DNA of 64,000 bases from Pseudomonas fluorescens (lineage in GTDB: Bacteria; Pseudomonadota; Gammaproteobacteria; Pseudomonadales; Pseudomonadaceae), in assembly GCA_902825215.1 (NCBI GenBank), contig LR782234.1, forward strand, positions 1,736,001-1,800,000. Direction: 5' to 3'. The first letter of the stretch is position 1. The number at the start of each line of letters is the position of its first letter. Positions 17,930 through 25,829 of this stretch are shown piece after piece. The notes below the pieces were generated by a model. The model was not told where the DNA came from. It worked only from the letters and a program-made list of their open reading frames with translations, and made no database searches. Made by a program: the position numbers and the translations under genes.

Positions 17930-18974
17930 CTTCAAGATTGGCAATCGCTCGATCGGTGCCGATGCGCCGCCGTTCATCATTGCCGAGATGAGCGGCAACC
18001 ATAACCAGTCGCTGGAGCTCGCCCTGCAAATCGTCGAGGCCGCCGCCCGGGCCGGGGCGCATGCCTTGAAGCTGCAAACCTATACCGCCGAGACCATGAC
18101 CCTGGATCTGTCCGAAGGCGAATTCTTCATCAAGGATCCGGGCAGCCTGTGGGCTGGCACCTCGCTGTACGAGCTGTACGAAAAAGCCCACACGCCGTGG
18201 GAATGGCACGCGCCGATTTTTGCTCGGGCCAAAGAATTGGGGATGCTCGCGTTCTCGACGCCGTTTGATGACAGCGCGGTGGATTTTCTCGAAAGCCTCG
18301 ATGTGCCGGCTTACAAGATCGCCAGTTTTGAAAACACCGACCTGCCGCTGATTCGTAGGGTGGCGGCCACTGGCAAGCCGCTGATCATTTCCACTGGCAT
18401 GGCCAGCATCGCCGAACTGGATGAAAGCGTGCGGGCCGCTCGCGAAGCCGGCTGCAAGGATCTGGTGCTGCTCAAGTGCACCAGCACCTATCCGGCGACC
18501 CCGCTCAACAGCAACGTACGCACGATCCCGCATCTGCGGGAGCTGTTCGGTTGTCAGGTCGGGCTGTCCGATCATTCGATGGGCGTCGGTGTTTCCGTGG
18601 CGGCGGTGGCGCTCGGGGCGACAGTGGTTGAAAAACATTTCACCCTCGACCGTTCAGCCGGTGGCGTCGACGCCAGTTTTTCTCTGGAGCCGGCAGAAAT
18701 GGCCAGTCTGGTGGTGGAAACCGAGCGTGCCTGGCAAGCCATGGGCCAGGTGCATTACGGCGTCACCGAGGCCGAGCGCAAGTCGCTGGTGTATCGGCGC
18801 TCGCTGTATGTCACCGCCGACATGGCCGCCGGTGACACCTTCAGTCGCGACAATCTGCGCGCGATTCGCCCGGGTCTAGGTCTGCCGCCCAAGCACACCG
18901 ACGCCGTACTCGGCCGCCGCGCCCGCGCGCCGATCAAGCGCGGTACGCCGCTGGACTGGTCGCTGCTCGAATAA
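17922..18974 (+). CDS. pseI: Pseudaminic acid synthase
   Basis: 350 residues. Condenses the altrose derivative with phosphoenolpyruvate. The NeuB domain (FIIAEMSGNHNQSLELALQIVEAAARAGA, FSTPFDDSAVDFLESLDVPAYKIAS, LSDHSMG) is followed by a C-terminal SAF/antifreeze-like domain (RRSLYVTADMAAGDTFSRDNLRAIRPG). Overlaps pseG by 8 bases. Last gene of the pse run. Confidence 0.96.
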   Translation: MTSFKIGNRSIGADAPPFIIAEMSGNHNQSLELALQIVEAAARAGAHALKLQTYTAETMTLDLSEGEFFIKDPGSLWAGTSLYELYEKAHTPWEWHAPIFARAKELGMLAFSTPFDDSAVDFLESLDVPAYKIASFENTDLPLIRRVAATGKPLIISTGMASIAELDESVRAAREAGCKDLVLLKCTSTYPATPLNSNVRTIPHLRELFGCQVGLSDHSMGVGVSVAAVALGATVVEKHFTLDRSAGGVDASFSLEPAEMASLVVETERAWQAMGQVHYGVTEAERKSLVYRRSLYVTADMAAGDTFSRDNLRAIRPGLGLPPKHTDAVLGRRARAPIKRGTPLDWSLLE

Positions 18975-19201
18975 GCCGATCTGCACCGATTCGGCTAAAT
19001 AGCGTGACCTGCGAGTCATAACGCGCATCTTCACTGTATTGTATTGATCGGGGAGATGGCGCCTGGCCCGTATTGCGGTTCCAGTGATAGCCCTTAGCGC
19101 TCCCCGTGGCTGCCCGTTGTGGCGGCCATTTGCTGTTTGTCGGCGCCCCTCGAAATCCTTGCGAGCGGTGGTCTTGGGCTGTTTTTTATTGGGAAGCCGT
19201 A
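18975..19201. other. Spacer between pseI and the KAS III-like gene
   Basis: 227 bases without a gene. AGCCGA/TCGGCT around 18974-18996 can form a small hairpin without a T tract. A TGGCCCG followed by TTGC occurs but at the wrong spacing for sigma-54. No confident promoter is seen. Confidence 0.4.
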
Positions 19202-20128
19202 ATGATTGGCATAAAAAGCATTGCGAGCTACGTTCCTGTAGCCGGCGTGGACAATTACGCACAAGGTGCAAAATTCGAGAAGGATGAAGAATTCATCCTT
19301 GGCAAGATCGGCTCGGCATTCCTGCCGCGCAAAGACGCTGAACAGGAAACCTCCGACCTGTGCGTGGAAGCGGCCAATGCGCTGTTTGCCAGCAACCCGC
19401 AGTTGAAGCGCGAAGCGATCGACGCGCTGATCGTCGTCACCCAGAACGGCGACGAAGAAGGCCTGCCGCACACCGCGGCGATCGTGCAGGACAAACTGGG
19501 CCTGCCAACCAACGTAGCGGCGTTCGACATTTCCCTGGGCTGCTCCGGTTATGTCTACGGCATCTACGCGATCAAAGGCTTCATGGAAGCCGCCGGCCTG
19601 AAAAACGGCCTGCTGATCACCGCTGACCCGTATTCGAAAATCGTCGACCCGGAAGACCGCAACACCACCATGCTGTTCGGCGATGCGGCCACCGCAACCT
19701 GGATGGGTGAGAATCCGACCTGGGCGCTGGGCAAGGCCAAGTTCGGCACGGACGGTTCCGGCGCACCGCATTTGAAAGTCACCGACGGCGTGTTCTTCAT
19801 GAACGGGCGTCAGGTGTTCAACTTTGCCCTGCTCAAGGTCCCGGCGCATTTGCACGAGCTGCTTGATGATTCCGGCCTCAAGTCCGATGACATCGATGCG
19901 TTCTGCATTCACCAGGGCAGCGCGGCGATCGTCGATGCCGTGGCGCGACGTTTCGAAGGCGAGCCGGAGAAGTTCATCAAGGACATGGTCGAGACCGGCA
20001 ACACCGTGTCGTCGAGCATACCGTTGCTGCTGGAAAAACACGCGCTTGATTCGCAATGGCAGCGGGTCGCGCTGAGCGGCTTCGGGGTCGGTCTGTCGTG
20101 GGGTTCGGCGATCATCTATCGTCCCTGA
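19202..20128 (+). CDS. Beta-ketoacyl-ACP synthase III-like enzyme
   Basis: 308 residues, thiolase fold of the FabH family. The Cys-His-Asn triad is visible: Cys114 in DISLGCSGYVYG, His in DAFCIHQGSA and Asn in VETGNTVSSSIP. It is not the housekeeping fabH: the context is flagellar glycosylation, with a Maf-type glycosyltransferase downstream and pse genes upstream. Related genes next to fliC are known in other pseudomonads. A likely role is making or transferring an acyl group that decorates the glycan, such as the N- or O-acyl chain on a flagellin sugar; this is inference. A perfect terminator follows. Confidence 0.85.
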   Translation: MIGIKSIASYVPVAGVDNYAQGAKFEKDEEFILGKIGSAFLPRKDAEQETSDLCVEAANALFASNPQLKREAIDALIVVTQNGDEEGLPHTAAIVQDKLGLPTNVAAFDISLGCSGYVYGIYAIKGFMEAAGLKNGLLITADPYSKIVDPEDRNTTMLFGDAATATWMGENPTWALGKAKFGTDGSGAPHLKVTDGVFFMNGRQVFNFALLKVPAHLHELLDDSGLKSDDIDAFCIHQGSAAIVDAVARRFEGEPEKFIKDMVETGNTVSSSIPLLLEKHALDSQWQRVALSGFGVGLSWGSAIIYRP

Positions 20129-20150
20129 TCGACACAAAAACAGCGGATAC

Positions 20151-20190
20151 AAAAATAGCGTTCAAGGTTAACCTTGAACGCTATTTTTTT
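20151..20190. terminator. Perfect bidirectional terminator hairpin
   Basis: Two 17-base arms (20151-20167 and 20172-20188) are exact complements around TTAA, with A5 before and a run of T after, so it can terminate on either strand. It lies 24 bases ahead of the next start codon, so that gene probably depends on readthrough or on an unseen promoter. Confidence 0.9.
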
Positions 20191-20214
20191 GCCTGATACG
20201 GAGCGCGAGGCGTC

Positions 20215-21504
20215 ATGAGCGAGTTTTTCCAAGCCAATGCCCAGGTGTTGCAGCGGCGCTGGCCGGCGCTGTTCGAGCGCTTGCTGGGCGAGGACAGCGC
20301 AAGCGTTGCTGCCGAACTGGTGCACGGGCTCGGCTCGACGCTGGGCGTCAATGGCGTGCAACTGACCAGTCGCCATGACCGCCTGCACGAGGCGCAGGTA
20401 CAGGCGGCGAGCCTGCCGGAAAAACCGCAGCTGCATGTCTATGGCGCCGGCCTGGGCGATTTACCCGGTGTACTGCTCGAGCGTACCGGTCTTGAGCGCT
20501 TGTACGTGCATATCCTCAATGGCGCACTATTCGCACTGGTGCTGCAACTGCTCGATCAGCGCCAATGGCTGGACGATCCGCGCGTCGAGTTGTTTTACGC
20601 CGATAAGCATGCTGACTTCTTCACGCCGTTTTTCGCCCTGCCTGCCGAGTTGCTGCTGGCCGATGACGCTAATGCGAAGATCCGTGATCGGCTGGTCAAT
20701 GAAATTCACCTGACGTTCAACAACCGCGAGTTCGATCCGCAGTCAGCGCAGATCCAGCAGCGCTTGCAGGAATGCCTGCCGGTGTTGCTCGGCGATGCCG
20801 ATGTGGCGCAACTGTTCGGTAGCTGCGCCGGGCGGGAAATCTATGTGATTGCCACCGGGCCGAGCCTGGAGCAGCATTTCGCAAGTCTGGCGGCGATCCG
20901 CCAACGTGCCGAGCGGCCTCTGTTCATCTGTGTCGATACCGCGTATCGCCCGCTGCGCGAACATGGCATCGCGCCGGATCTGGTGGTGAGCATCGATCAA
21001 CGCATCGGGTTCCGCCATCTGCCCTGCGAGCAGTCCGATGGCATCCCGCTGGTGTATTTGCCGATGAGCGATCCGACGGTATTGCAGGCCTGGAAGGGCA
21101 AGCGCTACGGCGGCTATTCCGCGAGCCCGATCTATGCGGACTTGCGTGAGCAATATCCGCGCGGTCAGTTGCACGTCGGTGGCAGCGTGATTCATCCGGC
21201 GGTGGATCTTGCAGTGAAGATGGGCGCTGCGACGATCACCCTGTTTGGCGCTGACTTCGCGTTCCCGATGAACAAGACTCACGCCGGCTGGGATGACGGC
21301 GATCTCGGGCCACCGGTGAATCAGGCGCGGCACTGGGTGCGTGACGGCCACGGGCAGCGGGTCAGTACGCAGCTGAATTTTCGCGGTTATCTGTGTGTGC
21401 TGGAGCGCTACATCGCTGCGCATCCACAGGTCGAGTTTCTCAACAGCAGTCGATCCGGGGCGCTGATCGCCGGAACCGCTTTCAATCAGGAGTTCGTGCA
21501 ATGA
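20215..21504 (+). CDS. Maf / MptE-like motility-associated glycosyltransferase (DUF115)
   Basis: 429 residues. Contains the DUF115 domain of flagellin nonulosonate transferases (motility accessory factors), also labelled 6-hydroxymethylpterin diphosphokinase MptE-like: EIYVIATGPSLEQHFASL, FICVDTAYRPLREHGIAPDLVVSID and ITLFGADFAFPMNKTHA. With CMP-pseudaminic acid made just upstream and fliC just downstream, it is the best candidate for putting pseudaminic acid on flagellin Ser/Thr before export. Start ATG 20215 after GGAGCGCGAGG. ATGA overlap with the next gene. Confidence 0.88.
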   Translation: MSEFFQANAQVLQRRWPALFERLLGEDSASVAAELVHGLGSTLGVNGVQLTSRHDRLHEAQVQAASLPEKPQLHVYGAGLGDLPGVLLERTGLERLYVHILNGALFALVLQLLDQRQWLDDPRVELFYADKHADFFTPFFALPAELLLADDANAKIRDRLVNEIHLTFNNREFDPQSAQIQQRLQECLPVLLGDADVAQLFGSCAGREIYVIATGPSLEQHFASLAAIRQRAERPLFICVDTAYRPLREHGIAPDLVVSIDQRIGFRHLPCEQSDGIPLVYLPMSDPTVLQAWKGKRYGGYSASPIYADLREQYPRGQLHVGGSVIHPAVDLAVKMGAATITLFGADFAFPMNKTHAGWDDGDLGPPVNQARHWVRDGHGQRVSTQLNFRGYLCVLERYIAAHPQVEFLNSSRSGALIAGTAFNQEFVQ

Positions 21505-21767
21505 ATGCCTTGGGGCACTGCATGAAACAGTGCCGCGACACTGCAGCGCTGTTTCGCCTGGGCCGTGATGTCGAAGCGGCGCTGGGCATGGTCGATGTCT
21601 TCGAAAACGCCCAGCAGTGCCTGGCGTCTGCCTCTGTAGAGACGCAGCAGCAGTGGGCGCAGGTGTTGACGCAAATGTTCGAATGTCAGGAGCGACAGGA
21701 CTGGCTGGCCCTGGCCGATTATATGGAGTACGAACTGGTAGATCTGCTGGAAAGTGCTGCGGCCTGA
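21501..21767 (+). CDS. Small unknown protein between the Maf gene and fliC
   Basis: 88 residues, start ATG 21501 overlapping the previous stop, so translationally coupled to the glycosyltransferase. Predicted to be entirely helical and acidic at the C-terminus (WLALADYMEYELVDLLESAAA), no signal peptide or membrane segment. No family recognised. The helix-only character, small size and place beside fliC would fit a chaperone or partner of the glycosyltransferase or flagellin, but nothing in the sequence proves that. Confidence 0.75.
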   Translation: MNALGHCMKQCRDTAALFRLGRDVEAALGMVDVFENAQQCLASASVETQQQWAQVLTQMFECQERQDWLALADYMEYELVDLLESAAA

Positions 21768-21902
21768 ACAGGCCGATGGCGCTGGCGCGCCGCTTTGCGC
21801 GGCAGGCGGTTTTATGGCGTCAGTTTTTCGCGGTTGGATGGCGGCTAAGTCTTTGTTTTCTCGGGGGTGGCGTGGTGATGGCAAAATTTTTTCAAAAAGC
21901 CC

Positions 21903-21929
21903 TCAAGCAACCTGCAAACCCGACGATAA
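21903..21929 (+). promoter_or_regulatory. FliA (sigma-28) promoter of fliC
   Basis: TCAAGCAA-N11-GACGATAA: the -10 matches GCCGATAA at 7 of 8 positions and the spacing of 11 between octamers is exact. It lies 80 nt before fliC. In Pseudomonas fliC is a class IV gene transcribed by FliA. Confidence 0.82.
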
Positions 21930-22009
21930 CTATTACGAAGGTTCTCTAGGCCATACCCGGCGGTTGCCAGGGCCGGAAGCCGCAGTACCCAACCAACGAG
22001 GAATTCGTC

Positions 22010-22861
22010 ATGGCTTTAACAGTAAACACCAACACCACATCGTTGAACGTTCAGAAAAACCTGAACCGCGCTTCCGACGCTCTGTCGACTTCGATGCAAC
22101 GCCTGTCTTCCGGCCTGAAAATCAACAGCGCTAAAGACGACGCTGCCGGCCTGCAGATCTCCAACCGTATGTCCTCGCAGATCCGCGGTAACACCCAGGC
22201 CATCCAGAACGCCAACGACGGTATCTCCGTTGCCCAGACCGCTGAAGGCGCTCTGCAAGCCACTACCGACATCCTGCAGCGTATGCGTGAACTGGCTGTT
22301 AAAGCCCGTAACGGTACCAACGGCACTGCTGACCAGACCGCTACCAACGCTGAATTCGCTCAGATGTCCGACGAGATCACCCGTATCTCGGCTTCGACCA
22401 ACCTGAACGGCAAAAACCTGCTGGACGGTTCGGCTGGTACTGTGACCCTGCAAGTGGGCGCAAACACCGGTTCGGCTAACCACATCGACCTGGTACTGAG
22501 CTCCAAGTTCGACGCCGTCAGCCTGTCGGTTGGCAGCGGCACTGTTGTACTGACTGGCGCCAGCCCTTCTGACGCTGCCGTTGCCATCGACAGCGCGATC
22601 ACTGCAATCGACGCAGCTATCGCTAACATCGGTGCAACCCGTGCCAGCCTGGGTGCTTCGCAAAACCGTCTGACCAGCACCATCCAGAACCTGCAGAACA
22701 TCACTGAAAACACCACCGCTGCTCAGGGTCGTGTACAGGACACCGACTTCGCCGCTGAAACTGCTAACCTGACCAAGCAGCAGACTCTGCAGCAAGCTTC
22801 GACCTCCGTACTGGCTCAAGCCAACCAACTGCCTTCCGCTGTACTGAAGCTGCTTCAGTAA
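22010..22861 (+). CDS. fliC: Flagellin
   Basis: 283 residues, short for a flagellin. The N-terminal D0/D1 region (ALTVNTNTTSLNVQKNLNRA, LSSGLKINSAKDDAAGLQIS) and C-terminal D1/D0 region (ASLGASQNRLTSTIQNLQNI, QQASTSVLAQANQLPSAVLK) are classical; the part between (about 140-200) is only a small Gly/Ser/Thr/Val-rich segment, so the surface D2/D3 domains are nearly absent. That segment (SVGSGTVVLTGASPSDAAV) offers Ser/Thr sites for the glycans made upstream. Preceded by ACGAGGAATTCGTC. The structural filament protein, exported through the FlhAB apparatus encoded below. Confidence 0.98.
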   Translation: MALTVNTNTTSLNVQKNLNRASDALSTSMQRLSSGLKINSAKDDAAGLQISNRMSSQIRGNTQAIQNANDGISVAQTAEGALQATTDILQRMRELAVKARNGTNGTADQTATNAEFAQMSDEITRISASTNLNGKNLLDGSAGTVTLQVGANTGSANHIDLVLSSKFDAVSLSVGSGTVVLTGASPSDAAVAIDSAITAIDAAIANIGATRASLGASQNRLTSTIQNLQNITENTTAAQGRVQDTDFAAETANLTKQQTLQQASTSVLAQANQLPSAVLKLLQ

Positions 22862-22876
22862 TTCGGATCGAGTTTA

Positions 22877-22914
22877 AGCGGGGGGGTGCGCTTGTCGTGC
22901 TCTCTCGCTTTTTT
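22877..22914 (+). terminator. Terminator after fliC
   Basis: AGCGGGGGGG... pairs with ...CTCTCTCGCT through a 14-bp stem containing several G-U pairs, followed by TTTTTT. Because of the wobble pairs the stem is good as RNA in the + direction only. Confidence 0.7.
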
Positions 22915-22933
22915 ACGTTAAGAGGTGATGGGC

Positions 22934-23290
22934 ATGGACATGAGCGTAAAGCTTAACGTGTCTTATCCGGCTCCCAAGCCAGTGCCACCGGTTGCTGACA
23001 AACCGTCAGAGCTGCCTAAAGTCCAAAAGACTGAAGCACCGGTCGCTGCCAAGGATCAGGATTCGGACGGCGCCAAGTTGAAACTGGCGGTGCAAGAGAT
23101 CGAAAAGTTCGTCCAGTCGATCAAGCGTAATCTGGAGTTCTCGATTGACGAGCATTCTGGCAAAGTCATCGTCAAGGTGATCGCAAGCGAGACAGGTGAA
23201 GTCGTTCGGCAGATTCCTTCCGCCGAAGCCCTCAAGCTGGCGGACAGCCTCGCCAATGCAAGTCACGTGTTGTTCGACGCCAAAGTCTGA
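22934..23290 (+). CDS. flaG: Flagellar protein FlaG
   Basis: 118 residues. Residues about 50-118 are the FlaG domain (LKLAVQEIEKFVQSIKRNLEFSID, GKVIVKVIASETGEVVRQIP); the N-terminus is a Pro/Lys-rich linker. FlaG influences filament length and lies between fliC and fliD as in other polar-flagellate bacteria. Starts at GTG 22925, ATG 22928, 22934 and 22940 are possible; GAGG at 22922-22925 favours 22934. Confidence 0.93.
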   Translation: MDMSVKLNVSYPAPKPVPPVADKPSELPKVQKTEAPVAAKDQDSDGAKLKLAVQEIEKFVQSIKRNLEFSIDEHSGKVIVKVIASETGEVVRQIPSAEALKLADSLANASHVLFDAKV

Positions 23291-23372
23291 TAAATGGCAT
23301 GAATAGTGTTTGTTCGTTCCCAAGACGCCTTTAACGGTCAAAAGAATGGCAACAATCTGAAGGGAGATGCAC

Positions 23373-24821
23373 ATGGCAAGTCCAATTCTACCGGGTTCCG
23401 GACTGGGTTCCGGCCTGGACATCGGCGCGATCGTGACTGCGCTGGTCAACGCCGACAAGTCTGCCAAGCAGACGCAGATCGATACCGCGACGAAAACCAA
23501 TAGCCTGAAGATCTCTGGCGTCGGTTCGCTGAAAAGTGCATTGGCGGCATATCAGAAAGCAATGGGTGATCTGAACAAGGCAACGAGCCCGGCGTTCGCC
23601 GGTTTTACTGCGACTTCGGACACGCCGACGGTTGTCGGTGCCACATCGGATAAAACCGCCGTACCGGGTACCTATAGCGTTGTTGTGAAAAATCTGGCCA
23701 CCGGCTCGAAAGTAGCCAGTGCCGCCTTCGCCGGCGGGGCCGCCAGTGCCATTCCGAGTGGTACTCTGAAAATCAGTCAGAATGGCATTGATTACAATGT
23801 CGCGATTCCGGCCAATGCCACCTTGCAGTCCACCCGCGATGCGATCAACACCGCGCAGGCCAGCAATGGTATTTCGGCCAACATCGTGACCGACAGCACC
23901 GGTTCGTCGCGTCTGGTGCTCAGCTCGAACAAGACAGGTGCCGGCATGGACCTGCAGGTCAGCGGGATCGCTGGTCTGGAGATTGATGGCACCCAGGAAA
24001 TGGGTGGTAGCCCGGCAGCCGGTGCGTCCGGCGCTGTCGGTAAGCTGGCGATGGATGCCAGTCTGACCATCGACGGCCTCGCCGTTACCAGCAAGACCAA
24101 TACCGTGACCGGTGCAATCAGCGGCATGACCCTGAATCTGGTCACCGCAAGTCCTGTCGTCGGTGGCCTGGCAACGCCATCTACCGTGTCGGTCGCCACC
24201 AATACCGCCGGGATTCAGACGTCGCTGCAGTCGTTCATCGACTCCTATAACACCTTGAAGAAAACCATCGACACCTTGTCCAAGGCAACGCCGGACGCCG
24301 ATGGCAACCTGACCGTTTCGGCAGCGTTCACGGGTGACGCTCTGCCGCGTTCGTTGATGGCAGATGTGCGCGCTCAGTTGACCGATCCAGGGGCGGGCGG
24401 AGCAGGGCAATTGTCCGTGCTGTCGCAGATGGGCGTGTTGACTGACAGCAAGACCGGTTTGCTGACGCTCGATACCTCCGTGTTCAACAAGCGTATGGAA
24501 ACCCCGGGCATGGCTGGCCAGGTCCAGCAATTGTTCAGCGGTACCGACGCGAAAAACGGTCTGCTGGCACGCATGAGTGCGGCAGTCGATCCTTACGTCA
24601 AGACGGGCGGGCTACTGGATCAGCGCAGTTCCAATCTGACCAATCTGACCAGCAGCCTGCAGAAGCAGCAGGTGGCGCTCGACTTGCGCGTCGCCAACCT
24701 GACCACGACGTTGACCGCCAAGTACAACGCCATGGACTTGCTGGTAGGGCAGATGAAAGCGACGGCGAGCAACATCACCTCGTTCTTCAGCTCGCTGAAT
24801 GCTCAGCAGTCCGCGAAGTAA
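23373..24821 (+). CDS. fliD: Flagellar filament cap protein
   Basis: 482 residues. FliD_N domain at the start (SPILPGSGLGSGLDIGAIVTALV) and FliD_C from about residue 210 to the end (LQSFIDSYNTLKKTIDTL, ALDLRVANLTTTLTAKYNAMDLLVGQMKATASNI). Forms the pentameric or hexameric cap at the filament tip that folds flagellin; in Pseudomonas it also mediates adhesion to mucin. ATG 23373 is six bases after AGGGAG and is preferred to ATG 23367. A terminator follows. Confidence 0.97.
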   Translation: MASPILPGSGLGSGLDIGAIVTALVNADKSAKQTQIDTATKTNSLKISGVGSLKSALAAYQKAMGDLNKATSPAFAGFTATSDTPTVVGATSDKTAVPGTYSVVVKNLATGSKVASAAFAGGAASAIPSGTLKISQNGIDYNVAIPANATLQSTRDAINTAQASNGISANIVTDSTGSSRLVLSSNKTGAGMDLQVSGIAGLEIDGTQEMGGSPAAGASGAVGKLAMDASLTIDGLAVTSKTNTVTGAISGMTLNLVTASPVVGGLATPSTVSVATNTAGIQTSLQSFIDSYNTLKKTIDTLSKATPDADGNLTVSAAFTGDALPRSLMADVRAQLTDPGAGGAGQLSVLSQMGVLTDSKTGLLTLDTSVFNKRMETPGMAGQVQQLFSGTDAKNGLLARMSAAVDPYVKTGGLLDQRSSNLTNLTSSLQKQQVALDLRVANLTTTLTAKYNAMDLLVGQMKATASNITSFFSSLNAQQSAK

Positions 24822-24835
24822 CCGTTGGTAACGAC

Positions 24836-24875
24836 AAAAACCCGGCTACGCTAGCTCAGCGTGTGCCGGGTTTTT
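24836..24875. terminator. Terminator after fliD
   Basis: AAAAACCCGGC and GCCGGGTTTTT are exact complements enclosing a second small stem (ACGCT/AGCGT), with terminal T and A runs that make it usable on both strands. Confidence 0.9.
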
Positions 24876-24886
24876 GTCTTTTGATC

Positions 24887-24913
24887 TAAAGTTTTCAGGC
24901 TCGTTGGCGATAC
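24887..24913 (+). promoter_or_regulatory. FliA (sigma-28) promoter of fliS-fliT
   Basis: TAAAGTTT-N11-GGCGATAC: the -35 octamer is the textbook FliA sequence and the -10 matches at 6 of 8, with exact spacing. It lies 37 nt before fliS and just past the fliD terminator. Confidence 0.78.
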
Positions 24914-24950
24914 ACTGGTTATACGAGTCATTGTGGCAATGAGGTAGAAC

Positions 24951-25349
24951 ATGAACCCGATGTTAGCCCTTCGGCAGTATCAAAAAGTCGGTGCCCATGC
25001 GCAGACATCCGAAGCGAGCCCGCACCGTCTGGTGCAAATGTTGATGGAAGGTGGCCTGGCACGCATCGCTCAGGCCAAAGGCGCCATCGAGCGTAAGGAC
25101 ATACCTGGCAAGTGCACTTCGATCAGCAAGGCGATCGGCATTGTCAGCGGTCTGCGCGAAGGTCTCGACCTGGAAAACAACGCGGAAGCGCTGGCCGACC
25201 TGGATGGCCTGTACATTTACATGATGAAGCGTCTCGCCGAGGCGAACATCAGCAGTGACCCGCGCATTCTCGACGAGGTTGCCGGCTTGCTGAGCACGGT
25301 CAAGGAAGGCTGGGACGCCATCGCGCCTGTGCCTGCTCCGCAGTTCTGA
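24951..25349 (+). CDS. fliS: Flagellar export chaperone FliS
   Basis: 132 residues, helical. The conserved N-terminal ALRQYQKVGAHAQTSEASPHRLVQMLMEGGLARI is the FliS signature; FliS binds the C-terminus of unpolymerised flagellin. Followed after 11 bases by fliT, with a FliA promoter upstream, so the pair is probably co-transcribed with late timing. Confidence 0.96.
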   Translation: MNPMLALRQYQKVGAHAQTSEASPHRLVQMLMEGGLARIAQAKGAIERKDIPGKCTSISKAIGIVSGLREGLDLENNAEALADLDGLYIYMMKRLAEANISSDPRILDEVAGLLSTVKEGWDAIAPVPAPQF

Positions 25350-25360
25350 AGGAGAGCGTC

Positions 25361-25657
25361 ATGAGCCTTGTATTGCAGCGAATTGCCGATACCCGTGAAG
25401 CGCTGGTCGGTGCTCTGGCCGAACGCAATTGGGAAGCCATCGGCGAGCTGGATCTGGCTTGCCGGTCCTGCATGGAAGACGTCATGGCGGAAGCCTCGCT
25501 GGACGAAGTCGCGTTGCGCGACAACCTCGAAGAGCTGCTGTTCGTTTACAAGGAGCTTCTCGAAGTGGCCATGGGCGAGCGGCAGGCGATAGCCAATGAG
25601 ATGTCGCAGATCACCCAAGCGCAAAAAGCGGCAAAGGTTTACCATCTGTTTGGCTAA
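25361..25657 (+). CDS. fliT: FliT-like flagellar chaperone
   Basis: 98 residues, all-helical, acidic. Position directly after fliS, size and pattern (ALVGALAERNWEAIGELDLACRSCMEDVM, LLEVAMGERQAIANEMSQI) fit FliT, the chaperone of FliD. Sequence conservation in this family is low, so the identity rests partly on context. GGAGAGCGTC precedes the ATG. Confidence 0.82.
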   Translation: MSLVLQRIADTREALVGALAERNWEAIGELDLACRSCMEDVMAEASLDEVALRDNLEELLFVYKELLEVAMGERQAIANEMSQITQAQKAAKVYHLFG

Positions 25658-25829
25658 TTAACCGTCAGTTAATCCAGACATGTGCGCCATAAATTTGACT
25701 GTGCACGGTTTTTTGACTTAACTAGTGGCTATTATCAGATTTAGGGCGTCTACAGGCACATGGTGTCCTGCAAGCGTCTCGCTTGCCCCATTTTTCGGGC
25801 ATTGAGTTGACTAGGGAAGTTGCTATTGC

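Noticed and set aside
19065..19080. Sigma-54 promoter ahead of the KAS III-like gene (TGGCCCG...TTGCG)
   Set aside because: GG to GC spacing is two bases too short.
23295..23310. Sigma-54 promoter ahead of fliD (TGGCATG-AATA-GTGTT)
   Set aside because: The -24 half is good but the -12 half lacks the essential GC.
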